From Deltaproteobacteria bacterium (lineage in GTDB: Bacteria; Desulfobacterota; DSM-4660; Desulfatiglandales; Desulfatiglandaceae): a DNA stretch of 15,715 nucleotides. The notes under the pieces were generated by a model. That model had not been told where the DNA came from. It saw only the letters and a program-made list of their open reading frames with translations, and searched no databases. The position numbers were made by a program, and so were the translations under genes. Location: the NCBI GenBank assembly GCA_019307645.1, contig JAFDJF010000001.1:1-15715 (forward strand). The letters are read 5' to 3'. Of this stretch, positions 7,833-15,552 are shown in pieces. Within the stretch, counting starts at the first letter, position 1, and each line of letters starts with the position of its first letter.

Positions 7833-8771
7833 TTATGCGCTCAACCGCTTCATGTCTTCCACCAGAGTGCGGACGGCATCTGCTGAATGGTTAAGGGCCT
7901 TGCTCTCTTCATCTGTAAGCTTGATTTCTATAATTTCTTCAATACCGTCTTTACCGAGCTTAACAGGAACTCCGATAAAAAGATCATTAATACCATATTC
8001 TCCGCTCAGGATGGCCGCACACGGAAGAATCTTTTTCTTGTCTTTCAAAATGGCTTCAGCCATCTCAACCGCAGCCGCAGAAGGGGCGTAGAATGCACTT
8101 CCGGTCTTGAGATATCCCACGATCTCTGCGCCACCATTTCTCGTCCTGTCCACCAGTGCTTCGATCCTCTCCGGAGGCATCAATTCCGTTATGGGGATGC
8201 CCGCAACAGTGGAGAACCGGGGAAGAGGAACCATTGTGTCACCATGCCCTCCAAGTACGAAGGCATGGGTGTTTTCAACAGAGACATTCAGCTCCATGGA
8301 TATGAACGCCCGAAAGCGAGCCGAATCCAGGACTCCGGCCATCCCGATAACCCTGTTCTTTGGAAATCCGCTGGTTTCATATGCAATATGGCACATGGCA
8401 TCCAGGGGATTGCTGACAATAATCAGGATAGCATTAGGGGCGACTGAAGCCACCTGCTCCGTGACTGAGCGCATAATCCCCATATTGGTGGACAGGAGGT
8501 CATCACGGCTCATACCCGGCTTTCTGGGTATCCCTGCCGTTATAATAACGATATCTGAGTCCTTTGCCTCACTGTAGTCGCCGGTGACCCCTGTGACGTT
8601 TGCGTCATGCTTTTCAATGGGGGCCGCCTCCATCAGATCAAGGGCCTTTCCAGCGGGAACACCTTCAATAACATCAATCAGGACGACATCAGCCAGTTCC
8701 TTTTCTGCAAGGCGCATGGCCGCTGTGGCGCCAACCTGACCCGCGCCGATAACGGTTGCTTTCTTAATCAT
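7833..8771 (-). CDS. mdh: Malate dehydrogenase (LDH-like type)
   Basis: The 312-aa NAD-dependent enzyme interconverts malate and oxaloacetate (TCA cycle, cytosol). The Rossmann motif GAGQVG is at residues 9-14 and D34 ends the second strand (NAD preference). R83 in [10 protein letters not shown] (80-89) marks malate rather than lactate specificity. N121, D149, R152 and catalytic H176 ([11 protein letters not shown]) complete the active site. The length is normal for the LDH-like malate dehydrogenase group. ATG 8771 is chosen because AAAGGAG lies 7 nt upstream and the Rossmann strand starts immediately; the earlier in-frame ATG at 8804 would add 11 unlikely residues and overlap the promoter -10. 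It is a single-gene unit with its own promoter and a 3' hairpin. Confidence 0.95.
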   Translation of the reverse strand: MIKKATVIGAGQVGATAAMRLAEKELADVVLIDVIEGVPAGKALDLMEAAPIEKHDANVTGVTGDYSEAKDSDIVIITAGIPRKPGMSRDDLLSTNMGIMRSVTEQVASVAPNAILIIVSNPLDAMCHIAYETSGFPKNRVIGMAGVLDSARFRAFISMELNVSVENTHAFVLGGHGDTMVPLPRFSTVAGIPITELMPPERIEALVDRTRNGGAEIVGYLKTGSAFYAPSAAAVEMAEAILKDKKKILPCAAILSGEYGINDLFIGVPVKLGKDGIEEIIEIKLTDEESKALNHSADAVRTLVEDMKRLSA

Positions 8772-8803
8772 TTCTGTTCTCCTTTCTCTAAATAAGTTGT
8801 GCA

Positions 8804-8832
8804 ATTATAGATGAAAAGCCGGTTGCGGTCAA
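8804..8832 (-). promoter_or_regulatory. Strong sigma70-type promoter of mdh
   Basis: On the minus strand, TTGACC (8827-8832, 5 of 6 consensus) is followed after 17 nt by a perfect TATAAT (8804-8809). Transcription would start near 8797, about 25 nt before the mdh ATG, and includes its AAAGGAG. The -35 lies in the loop, and the spacer in the distal arm, of the hairpin that ends the upstream operon. Confidence 0.75.
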
Positions 8833-8848
8833 CGGAATAACCGGCTTT
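8815..8848 (-). terminator. Intrinsic terminator of MFS-methyltransferase operon
   Basis: A perfect 10-bp GC-containing stem, AAAGCCGGTT (8815-8824) with AACCGGCTTT (8839-8848), begins 5 nt after the methyltransferase stop codon. On the minus strand the stem is followed by a TTTTC run, enough for a rho-independent terminator. It overlaps the mdh promoter. Confidence 0.7.
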
Positions 8849-8853
8849 CCGGC

Positions 8854-9657
8854 TCATTTTTTTATTCCAACCCCCTTGAACCAGGTATAAAAAAACGTAC
8901 CCTCCGGAGCCGTCCCGGATTTGAGAAGATCATCGATACCGCTGTCCCAATTGGGTCGGTCGATCAGTTCGGATTCCAGAATCTGCATCTTCCCCGATTC
9001 CACCATAGGGACAATGATCCTGTTTACAACACCGTCCAGGAGATCAGGGTTGCTTGAATCTGCGTAAACCCATCGAGGGGACACATACTTTATATTAAAA
9101 TCAACCTGTTTGAGCAGAGGGTATACCCGCCGCCCAATTAAGGGGTCATGCCCGAGCTGTTGCTGGGCCGTGATAAAGGCATTCCACACATCAAGGGACG
9201 CTTTTGTTTCCGGGTGCCAGAAACACGACCCGTGGTCGCCTTCAATCAGGGTAATGGATCCTCCGGGTTTCAGTACCCTTTTTGCCTCCGCAAGGGCGCT
9301 GAGAGGATTTTCAAGATGCTCCAGGACAAAACACACAAATACGTGATCAAAGCACTCATCGGGAAAAGGCATATCCAGGATGCTTGCCTGCTGAAAGCTT
9401 ACATTTGAAATTTTTTCTTTATTTATTAACAGCTCTGCCGTGGAAATGGATTCTTCTGAAATGTCAATGGACGTGATTTCAGCATCGGGACTTTTTCCCG
9501 CAATTATTCTTGTCTGTGCACCAACGCCACAACCCGCTTCAAGGACCCTGCTGCCGGCCGGATAGGATGTTCCGGAATGCAAAAGGTTTTCAAGAATACC
9601 GGATTGGTCCCTCAGCCTTTCAGATTCTCTTTTCGAATATCCGTGAACGTAACTCAT
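8854..9657 (-). CDS. SAM-dependent class I methyltransferase
   Basis: The 267-aa protein transfers a methyl group from S-adenosylmethionine to an unknown acceptor. Motif I, VLEAGCGVGAQT, lies at about residues 37-48. The acidic ITSIDIS follows as motif II, then DMPFPDECFDHVFVCFVLEHL as motif IV, and RVLKPGGSITLIEGD as motif V/VI. This is the UbiE/Methyltransf_11 pattern. The C-terminal third (WVYADSSNPDLLDG onward) is not diagnostic. ATG 9657 is chosen because GGAG lies 7 nt upstream and MSYVHGYSKRESERL is a typical beginning of this methyltransferase subgroup; the upstream in-frame extension runs into the MFS gene. It lies 11 nt after the MFS transporter, so they are co-transcribed, and the transporter may handle the methylated compound or a related one (inference). 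Confidence 0.88.
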   Translation of the reverse strand: MSYVHGYSKRESERLRDQSGILENLLHSGTSYPAGSRVLEAGCGVGAQTRIIAGKSPDAEITSIDISEESISTAELLINKEKISNVSFQQASILDMPFPDECFDHVFVCFVLEHLENPLSALAEAKRVLKPGGSITLIEGDHGSCFWHPETKASLDVWNAFITAQQQLGHDPLIGRRVYPLLKQVDFNIKYVSPRWVYADSSNPDLLDGVVNRIIVPMVESGKMQILESELIDRPNWDSGIDDLLKSGTAPEGTFFYTWFKGVGIKK

Positions 9658-9668
9658 GTTTGCTCCAA

Positions 9669-10859
9669 CTATTCCTCCTTGATGGGAGAAAAAACAACCG
9701 TAAAAAGTCCAATAAAACCAAAGAGTCCGCATGCCCAGAAAAGCATTTCGAGGCTGGTCATGTGGGCGAACCATCCTGAAACAATTGCACCTGTAATAAA
9801 ACCTGTATCATATGTCGCTGTAAAAAGGGACATAATCGCCGGTTTCTCGGACTTGCTCCCATGGCTTGCGGCGAGGGCGTTATACGTAGAAAAAAGAACA
9901 GCAATGCCAACGCCATACAGGACTGCGGGAAGCACATGAAAGGCACCGCCGATCATTCCGGGAATCAACAGGATACCAAGCGAAAAAACAGGATAGGAAA
10001 GTTTCATGAAAAACAATTTTCCGAATCGGTCAACCAGTTTTCCCGTAGTGAGCAGAACAAGGACAGCGACAATGTTTGAGAGAAGGAAAAAGCGACCGCT
10101 TGGGACGCCCCTTTCACTGGAAATCAAAGTAATGAAATTCGGGACAGTTGCCTGGCAATGGGCAAAAATAATTGTGGAGATCAGAAGGAAAAAGAATGAT
10201 CTGTTTTTCAAAAGAGAAACGTATTTGACTGTCCTCTTACCTTCATCAAGCAAAAATCCGGGTAAAGGTTGAAAAGCCCCTTTCGCGACGAGCCATGCCA
10301 GAGGAACCGAACCTGCCGCAGCCATGTAAAGGGTCTCAAAACCCCATTGGCGAATCAGAAGTTCTCCTAAAGGTGGGGCCAGTGCCACGGCACACATAAG
10401 AGATGCCCCGATAATACTGAAGGCCTCTCCGCGTTTGTCAGGATGGACTGTTTTGGCGGCCAGAGAAAACCCCGCTGAAACAGCGGCTGAAAACCCGAAT
10501 CCGTGAATCACTCTTATGAACAGCATGGCGGGGCCAAACGTTGTTATCAAAATATATCCCAGGGATGCGAAAAGGATCGTTAAGATGCCCATGGAAAATA
10601 CCCAGTGTTCTCCCCTCGAGACGATCATCTTTCCCATAAACGGTCTGGATATGACCGCCGCACAGGAAAACAATCCCATCACCAGTCCGATTACGTGGTG
10701 CTCACTCCCCATGGCATCCAGGGCAAGGGGATAGAGATAAAGGAAGGCGACGTTCGAAAAGACCAGAAAGAAAGCCAGATTCAAAAAGACAAATGGCCGG
10801 CCCCAGAGTTTTTCCGGGTCGCTCTTTTTTTCCTTGTTTTGAAAATACACTGCATCCAT
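9669..10859 (-). CDS. Major facilitator superfamily transporter
   Basis: The 396-aa integral membrane protein has about 12 hydrophobic segments in two halves of six, with a central cytoplasmic loop near residues 200-215 (FLLDEGKRTVKY). An MFS motif-A-like GKMIVSRGEH loop follows helix 2 and a GKLVDRFGK loop lies in the second half. The overall look is of the drug/metabolite proton antiporter or efflux type; the substrate cannot be read from sequence. The ATG at 10859 is directly preceded by the TGA of a 10-codon leader frame, and no good ribosome binding site lies before it, so translation may depend on coupling. It sits between the zinc-ribbon gene and the methyltransferase in one minus-strand operon. 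Confidence 0.88.
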   Translation of the reverse strand: MDAVYFQNKEKKSDPEKLWGRPFVFLNLAFFLVFSNVAFLYLYPLALDAMGSEHHVIGLVMGLFSCAAVISRPFMGKMIVSRGEHWVFSMGILTILFASLGYILITTFGPAMLFIRVIHGFGFSAAVSAGFSLAAKTVHPDKRGEAFSIIGASLMCAVALAPPLGELLIRQWGFETLYMAAAGSVPLAWLVAKGAFQPLPGFLLDEGKRTVKYVSLLKNRSFFFLLISTIIFAHCQATVPNFITLISSERGVPSGRFFLLSNIVAVLVLLTTGKLVDRFGKLFFMKLSYPVFSLGILLIPGMIGGAFHVLPAVLYGVGIAVLFSTYNALAASHGSKSEKPAIMSLFTATYDTGFITGAIVSGWFAHMTSLEMLFWACGLFGFIGLFTVVFSPIKEE

Positions 10860-10892
10860 TCAAAAACCGTGGCGACTTAATAAACAGGGCAT
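10860..10892 (-). CDS. Possible 10-aa leader peptide before MFS gene
   Basis: A short frame (MPCLLSRHGF, then TGA) starts at 10892 after GGAG with only a 3-nt gap. Its TGA directly abuts the MFS ATG (TGAATG). The arrangement suggests ribosomes reach the MFS start by reinitiation. The peptide itself looks unremarkable and the frame could be chance. Confidence 0.3.
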   Translation of the reverse strand: MPCLLSRHGF

Positions 10893-10899
10893 TAACTCC

Positions 10900-11214
10900 T
10901 CATACAGCCTTTCCACAATAGGGGCAGTAGCGGAATCCCGGCCCCAGGGTTTTTCCACAATACCGGCAAACGCGGGAGGGACTTTTACGAGGACCGGGCC
11001 GCACTTCCCCTGATTCAAGTGAGACACTTCCGCAGCTTTGGCATTCCAGAAAAGAGCCACCTTTTTTCACTCTGAAGAGAGGGATGAAAAATACGGACAG
11101 GTAGTGGTTGACTCTTTTAAGACGTGCCTGGTAAAGACCGCAGGAAGGGCACATCCTGGGTTGGTCGTCAAGATTAATGGTTTTTGGCTGTATCCCGGCA
11201 ATAACAAAAAACAT
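10900..11214 (-). CDS. Double zinc-ribbon protein
   Basis: The 104-aa protein carries two zinc-ribbon units. The first has CPSC at residues 22-25 and CQSC at about 58-61, separated by a hydrophobic stretch (HYLSVFFIPLFRVKKG) seen in zinc-ribbon proteins that start MFF-I-GIQPKT. The second has CRYC at about 82-85 and CPYC at about 97-100, close to the C-terminus. Such proteins bind zinc and may mediate protein or nucleic-acid contacts; no enzymatic residue is visible. The start at 11214 lacks a clear ribosome binding site, but MFFVIAGIQPKT is a familiar beginning of this family. It is the first gene of the operon with the MFS transporter and methyltransferase and diverges from the deacetylase gene across a repeat-rich gap. 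Confidence 0.8.
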   Translation of the reverse strand: MFFVIAGIQPKTINLDDQPRMCPSCGLYQARLKRVNHYLSVFFIPLFRVKKGGSFLECQSCGSVSLESGEVRPGPRKSPSRVCRYCGKTLGPGFRYCPYCGKAV

Positions 11215-11225
11215 GAGATTTCACC

Positions 11226-11334
11226 GATTGACGATTGACGACTGGAGGAATTCTGGTATTCTTGGACAGATAGGAAAATGCATCCACAACCGTCCCACAA
11301 CAATAGACAACAGACAGCCGACGATAGTCAATCT
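11226..11334. repeat. Inverted pair of heptamer arrays
   Basis: The left arm has GATTGAC at 11226-11232 and 11233-11239, then GACTGGA. The right arm reads as phased heptamers ACAATAG (11300), ACAACAG (11307), ACAGCCG (11314), ACGATAG (11321) and TCAATCT (11328). The complement of the right end matches the left arm at about 15 of 20 bases (GATTGAC plus partial match). It fills the gap between the divergent zinc-ribbon and deacetylase genes. Confidence 0.65.
11235..11262 (+). promoter_or_regulatory. Candidate promoter of deacetylase-acetyltransferase operon
   Basis: TTGACG (11235-11240) is followed after 16 nt by TATTCT (11257-11262) with an extended -10 TGG directly before it. It points at the deacetylase start at 11364. 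The -35 is supplied by the second GATTGAC heptamer, so the repeat may have created the promoter. Confidence 0.4.
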
Positions 11335-11363
11335 CAAACCCACCCTAACCCCAGGAGAGGACA

Positions 11364-12416
11364 ATGGGAAAAACAGGCATAGTTAAAGATGAAAGGTATA
11401 TCAATCACCGACCGGGTGATGGGCATCCGGAAAGCCCCCAGCGACTTGAAGTGATTTATGCCATGCTTGAAGAGCTTGATATGAAGGGGGAATTTCAGGA
11501 TGTTCCGGTTAGACAGGCAGAAATGGATGAGCTTACCCGTGTCCATCTGCCGGAATATGTGAACAAGGTCGCATCAACCGAAGGAAAGGACTTCACCCGT
11601 CTGGACCTTGATACAACCACATCTTCCGGTTCTTATGAGGCGTCCCTGCTGGCGGCGGGGGGGCTTTGCCAGGCCATCTCCATGGTCGTATCCGGACAAC
11701 TGGACAACGCCTTTGCATTGGTGAGACCGCCGGGGCACCATGCTGAGGCAGACCGCGGTATGGGTTTCTGCCTTTTCAATAATGTGGCAGTGGGTGCGAG
11801 ATATGCTCAGAAGTCCCATAATCTCGAACGGATCGTCATCATTGACTGGGATCTTCATCACGGGAACGGCACGCAACATTCATTTGAAGAAGATCCCTCG
11901 ATCCTCTATTTTTCGACCCATCAATCCCCCTATTATCCCGGTACCGGTTCAACTAACGAAGTGGGCATAGGGGAAGGTGAGGGTTTCACTGTAAATGTCC
12001 CGCTTTCGATGGGCTACGGCGACGGAGAATATGCAGGTATTTTCGAAAAAATTCTGAAACCGGTTACCCTGGAGTTCGATCCCGACCTGATCCTGGTATC
12101 AGCCGGTTTTGACATCCATGAAAACGATCCTCTGGGTGGTATGCGGGTGACACCGGCGGGTTTTGCCGCATTGACAAGTTCAATCATGAATATTGCCAAG
12201 GCATGTTGCGGCGGGAAGATCGTGTTCACCCTTGAAGGCGGTTACGACCTGAATGGCCTACGGGATTCTGTGAAGGCGGTTTTGAGAGAAATGGCAGGCC
12301 TGTCCGAGACCGACCATGAGGAGGTTGCGTCACACGCAGATCCGGGGACACTGGCGCAGGCTGTGAACCGTGTGATTAAGACGCACAGCCTTTACTGGAA
12401 AAGCCTGGAGACTTGA
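11364..12416 (+). CDS. Histone-deacetylase-family (AcuC/HDAC class II-like) deacetylase
   Basis: The 350-aa zinc hydrolase removes acetyl groups from acyl-lysine or acetylated polyamine-type substrates in the cytosol. The active site is complete: RPPGHHAEA (121-129) with H125/H126, FCLFNN (135-140), DWDLHHGNGT (161-170) with the zinc-binding D163 and H165, the third zinc ligand D250 (SAGFD), and EGGY (291-294) with the transition-state tyrosine. Length is usual for bacterial members. The start is supported by AGGAG 7 nt before ATG. The stop overlaps the extreme 5' end of the acetyltransferase frame, so the two are coupled. A partner GNAT next door recalls Bacillus acuA/acuC, where the pair controls acetyl-CoA synthetase; no acs gene is in this window, so the target here is unknown. 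Polyamine deacetylation is the main alternative. Confidence 0.92.
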   Translation: MGKTGIVKDERYINHRPGDGHPESPQRLEVIYAMLEELDMKGEFQDVPVRQAEMDELTRVHLPEYVNKVASTEGKDFTRLDLDTTTSSGSYEASLLAAGGLCQAISMVVSGQLDNAFALVRPPGHHAEADRGMGFCLFNNVAVGARYAQKSHNLERIVIIDWDLHHGNGTQHSFEEDPSILYFSTHQSPYYPGTGSTNEVGIGEGEGFTVNVPLSMGYGDGEYAGIFEKILKPVTLEFDPDLILVSAGFDIHENDPLGGMRVTPAGFAALTSSIMNIAKACCGGKIVFTLEGGYDLNGLRDSVKAVLREMAGLSETDHEEVASHADPGTLAQAVNRVIKTHSLYWKSLET

Positions 12417-12421
12417 GGGTC

Positions 12422-13033
12422 ATGGGGAGCCACGGTCGTTACGGTAAATATGGAGAGGCCAAAAGATTTGCCCGTCTTCGAAAGGCCGGGCCCGGTCAAC
12501 CTCATACAACCGGTAAGGATTTTGAAACATCCGGACATTCTGAGAGACATAAAAGCAAGACGTTTTTCAGAAATCAGATCGAGATAATCCCTGCCAGGGT
12601 GACTGATTCAAACTACATCCGAAGTTTGAGCAAACAGGTGTTCGGTCGATACGGCCCGTATGATGACACGCTCACTCAGTGGCTTTTATCAGGCATAACC
12701 ATAACCGTCCTGGCGTCAATGGGCAGAAGACCTGTTGGATTCGCCATGCTTGGGCGGTTTCCCCATGACAGGCCTTTGTCCCGTGTCTATGAACTACTTG
12801 CAATCGCAGTAGAACCTGAGATGCAGAACCTTGGTATTGGCGGTCTTCTCATGAGGGAAATAGAGAGGAAGGCCGGGGAAGTGGAAGCAGAAACACTGGT
12901 TTTACATACAGCAGCAGATAATGTGCCCGGCCGAAAACTTTTCAAAAAACATGGGTTTACCGAATCAGAGATAAAGAACCGTTTTTATCCCGAGGGCCAG
13001 GACGCGCTGATGATGCACAGAGATTTTCTTTAG
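12422..13033 (+). CDS. GNAT-family N-acetyltransferase
   Basis: The 203-aa protein transfers acetyl from acetyl-CoA to an amine. The acetyl-CoA motif A is LLAIAVEPEMQNLGIGGLL (about residues 125-143, with Q-x-x-G-x-G), followed by motif B, DNVPGRKLFKKHGF (about 166-179). The end (YPEGQDALMMHRDFL) is typical of RimI-like enzymes. The first 50 residues are basic, low in hydrophobics and do not look like part of the fold; the true start may lie further inside. ATG 12422 was preferred to the TTG at 12413 that overlaps the deacetylase stop; GAGGG just before it could serve as ribosome binding site. Coupling to the deacetylase suggests the two act on the same target. Substrate is unknown. Confidence 0.8.
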   Translation: MGSHGRYGKYGEAKRFARLRKAGPGQPHTTGKDFETSGHSERHKSKTFFRNQIEIIPARVTDSNYIRSLSKQVFGRYGPYDDTLTQWLLSGITITVLASMGRRPVGFAMLGRFPHDRPLSRVYELLAIAVEPEMQNLGIGGLLMREIERKAGEVEAETLVLHTAADNVPGRKLFKKHGFTESEIKNRFYPEGQDALMMHRDFL

Positions 13034-13098
13034 GCAGCCTTGAATAGTATAACTTAATGGGGTAAGGTTTGATCAAATTTTTCTTTAGGAGAAAAAGG

Positions 13099-13824
13099 AT
13101 GCAGCAGATTACAGAAGACGTATATTTTCTTCCGGGCCAGGATGGGATGATACCCGACTGTCATGTGTACGTGATAGGCAGGCCCTCTTCCGGAGATCTC
13201 ACGCTCATTGATGCAGGTCTGATGGGGAAAGATGATTACAAGATACAATCAATACAGAAGGCGGGGATTGATCTTTCAGATATTAAAAGAGTGATCATGA
13301 CCCACACGCACCTTGATCACATGGGCTGTCTCCCTGAAATTATGAAGGAACTCACTCAGGCCGAACTCTGGATGCATGTTGATGAGGCCGAACCCCTGGA
13401 AAAAGGTGATGAGAGGATCGCTTACGGGATGGATATGTTTGAAGACATGGTTCATAACATGTTCGGGAAAGACGCGGGTGCTTTTAAAATGACGGTGGAC
13501 CGCAAGCTTGCAGGAGATGAGACACTTGAAATCGGGGGAATGCTGTGGGAATTGCTTCATGTTCCGGGACATTCTCCAGGCAGCATCGCGCTCTATAATC
13601 CCGACAACAAAATTCTTATCCCCGGGGATGTGGTCTATGCCGACTACGCCATTGGCCGCTTTGACTTTCACGGGGCCAGTGGACGGGAACTCAATGACTC
13701 TTTGCTGACGCTCGCCGGACTGGATGTAGACATCCTGCTTCCGGGCCATAACCGGATTGAGAAAAACCTCCCTGAAGGCTATATTCTTAAAACTGAACAG
13801 CAGTGGGAACCGTATCTTGTGTAA
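13099..13824 (+). CDS. Metallo-beta-lactamase-fold hydrolase
   Basis: The 241-aa protein belongs to the glyoxalase-II-like MBL group. The metal ligands are all visible: THTHLDHMG (68-76) with H69, H71, D73 and H74; H158 in VPGHSPGS; D177 in IPGDVVYA; and H217 in LPGHN. This set supports a binuclear zinc or iron site. Such enzymes hydrolyse thioesters, lactones or similar bonds, and the substrate cannot be chosen from sequence. ATG 13099 is preferred to the TTG at 13069 because AGGAG lies 7 nt upstream and the fold starts at once. It follows the acetyltransferase by 65 nt in the same direction, so it may share the operon, but a TATAAC box in the gap could mark its own promoter. Confidence 0.88.
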   Translation: MQQITEDVYFLPGQDGMIPDCHVYVIGRPSSGDLTLIDAGLMGKDDYKIQSIQKAGIDLSDIKRVIMTHTHLDHMGCLPEIMKELTQAELWMHVDEAEPLEKGDERIAYGMDMFEDMVHNMFGKDAGAFKMTVDRKLAGDETLEIGGMLWELLHVPGHSPGSIALYNPDNKILIPGDVVYADYAIGRFDFHGASGRELNDSLLTLAGLDVDILLPGHNRIEKNLPEGYILKTEQQWEPYLV

Positions 13825-13837
13825 GTAAAGAATCCGA

Positions 13838-14133
13838 GTCCTGAGGGCCTGGCATTAGTTTCACCCCGCAGCGGTGTACATGGCCACACGGTCTTCATAA
13901 GTGAACTAAAGTGTCTAAAGTGAGCTAAAGTTGTGGTGCGCTTCGCGATCGATTTTGATATATTTCAGGCTGTTCATCCCAATTGACTATTTGCGAAGCA
14001 TCCATTTTATTTTCTCACAAATGTCTGCGCGCTAAGCGCACTCCTCAACTTTAGGCACTTTAGTTCACTTTAGATCACTATTAGTCCCTATCAACACGGC
14101 AGAGCCACCACTCTCTGACCCGGCCCTGAGGAC
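13838..14133. repeat. Nested fold-back element with 9-10 nt tandem arms
   Basis: Outer arms GTCCTGAGGGCC (13838-13849) and GGCCCTGAGGAC (14122-14133) match at 11 of 12. Inner arms 13900-13942 and 14035-14079 consist of TAAAGT units at 13907, 13916 and 13926, mirrored by ACTTTA at 14048, 14057 and 14067. Further in, GTGCGCT pairs with AGCGCAC, and GCTTCGC (13940-13946) with GCGAAGC (13993-13999). No coding frame or transposase is present. The element fills the gap between the MBL and glycerate kinase genes. Confidence 0.8.
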
Positions 14134-14181
14134 CAAGTTTTAAAACCCGAATAAAGCGCTAAATCAAATGGAGATCCTGCC

Positions 14182-15534
14182 ATGAATGAAAATGTTCTTA
14201 AACAGATGCGTTCTGAGGCCGAGGAGATATTCAAAGCCTCTCTTGGGGCTGTGAACCCGTATCAGGCTGTTAAACGCTTCGTGCGCCTCAAAGGGGATAA
14301 ACTGCTTTTGGGATCTGACGACCGGGACTCGGTTGAGCTCGACCTGACCCGATACAATCGTATCTCCATTGTTGGCGGAGGAAAGGCAACAGCGCCAATG
14401 GCTCGAGCCGTGGAAGAATTGTTCGGACGGAGAATCACAAAAGGAATGATCAACGTCAAATACGGCTTTACTGAAGATCTGACCTATACTGAGATCGTTG
14501 AGGCAGGTCACCCTGTACCGGACCATAACGGTGAGCAGGGGACAAAAAAAATCCTTGAATATCTTGAAAGCGCCGGAGAAAAGGACCTGATTTTTTCCCT
14601 CATATCCGGAGGTGGTTCAGCGCTGTTCCCGCAGCCTGCCGGGGATATCACCCTTGAAGAAAAACAGGAAATCACCCGCAGTCTGCTTGAGTGCGGTGCC
14701 GGCATCCATGAAATCAATGCCATTAGAAAGCACCTCTCATCTTCCAAAGGGGGACAGATGGCAAGGGCCGCGGCCCCTGCAACCACCGTCAATCTGATGC
14801 TGTCGGATGTGGTGGGAGACAAGATGGATGTGATTGCTTCCGGCCCGTTTACCCCCGACAGTTCCACCTTTGATGAGGCAGCGGGAATTATCGAGAAATA
14901 TGGTTTGAAGAACATCCCCGCCACAATCCGCAGCTATCTTCAGGCAGGCGCAGAAGGGCAGATCCCGGAGACCCCCAAGGCAGATGATCCGGTGTTTGAA
15001 CGGGTCTCCAATTTTATTGTCGGGAGCAATATGCTGGCGCTTGAAGCGGCAGAAGAAAAGGCCCGAAAGCTTGGATATGAGACGTTGATCCTTTCTTCCA
15101 TGGTCGAAGGTGAGACAAAAGAGGTGGCGCTGGTACACACCGCCATTGCCAAAGAGATCGTGAAGACCGGCAGGCCCTCTCCTCCTCCCTTATGTGTTAT
15201 CTCCGGTGGGGAAACCACCGTAACGATTCACGGCAAGGGTCTTGGGGGAAGAAACCAGGAATTCTGCCTGGCCGCTGCCCCGGACCTGGTGGAACTTCCT
15301 CCGCGGGTGGTGATCCTGAGTGGCGGTACGGACGGAAACGATGGACCCACAGATGCCGCAGGAGGCGTTGTAGATCCCTTAACGATTAAGCGGGGAATAG
15401 ATGCCGGGGTCAGGGCACTCGACTTTCTGAACAACAATGATGCCTACCATTTTCTGGAAAAGACGAATGATCTCCTGATCACCGGACCCACCAATACCAA
15501 TGTTATGGATGTCAGGCTGATTTTGGTACGCTAG
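14182..15534 (+). CDS. Glycerate 2-kinase, MOFRL family
   Basis: The 450-aa enzyme phosphorylates D-glycerate with ATP, in this family usually to 2-phosphoglycerate, feeding glycerate from serine or glyoxylate routes into lower glycolysis. The N-terminal DUF4147 domain has VGGGKATAPMA (64-74), SLISGGGSALFPQP (139-152), AIRKHLSSSKGG (180-191) and LSDVVGDKMDVIASGP (207-222). The C-terminal MOFRL domain has ISGGETTVTI (340-349), GGRNQEFCLAAA (355-366) and SGGTDGNDGPTDAAGG (380-395). All core motifs and the usual length are present. The start is supported by GGAG about 8 nt before ATG. It stands alone downstream of a fold-back repeat and is followed by a palindromic element that may end its transcript. 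Confidence 0.92.
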   Translation: MNENVLKQMRSEAEEIFKASLGAVNPYQAVKRFVRLKGDKLLLGSDDRDSVELDLTRYNRISIVGGGKATAPMARAVEELFGRRITKGMINVKYGFTEDLTYTEIVEAGHPVPDHNGEQGTKKILEYLESAGEKDLIFSLISGGGSALFPQPAGDITLEEKQEITRSLLECGAGIHEINAIRKHLSSSKGGQMARAAAPATTVNLMLSDVVGDKMDVIASGPFTPDSSTFDEAAGIIEKYGLKNIPATIRSYLQAGAEGQIPETPKADDPVFERVSNFIVGSNMLALEAAEEKARKLGYETLILSSMVEGETKEVALVHTAIAKEIVKTGRPSPPPLCVISGGETTVTIHGKGLGGRNQEFCLAAAPDLVELPPRVVILSGGTDGNDGPTDAAGGVVDPLTIKRGIDAGVRALDFLNNNDAYHFLEKTNDLLITGPTNTNVMDVRLILVR

Positions 15535-15552
15535 TCTTTTCTTAGGGTTCGC

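Noticed and set aside
9658..9774. 39-residue N-terminal extension of the methyltransferase
   Set aside because: It overlaps the MFS gene by about 100 nt and is not methyltransferase-like; the ATG at 9657 has its own GGAG.
12413..12421. TTG start for the acetyltransferase overlapping the deacetylase stop
   Set aside because: ATG 12422, three codons later in the same frame, is a better start and keeps the same protein.
13069..13098. TTG start for the MBL-fold protein, adding ten residues
   Set aside because: AGGAG 7 nt before ATG 13099 and the immediate start of the fold favour the later ATG.
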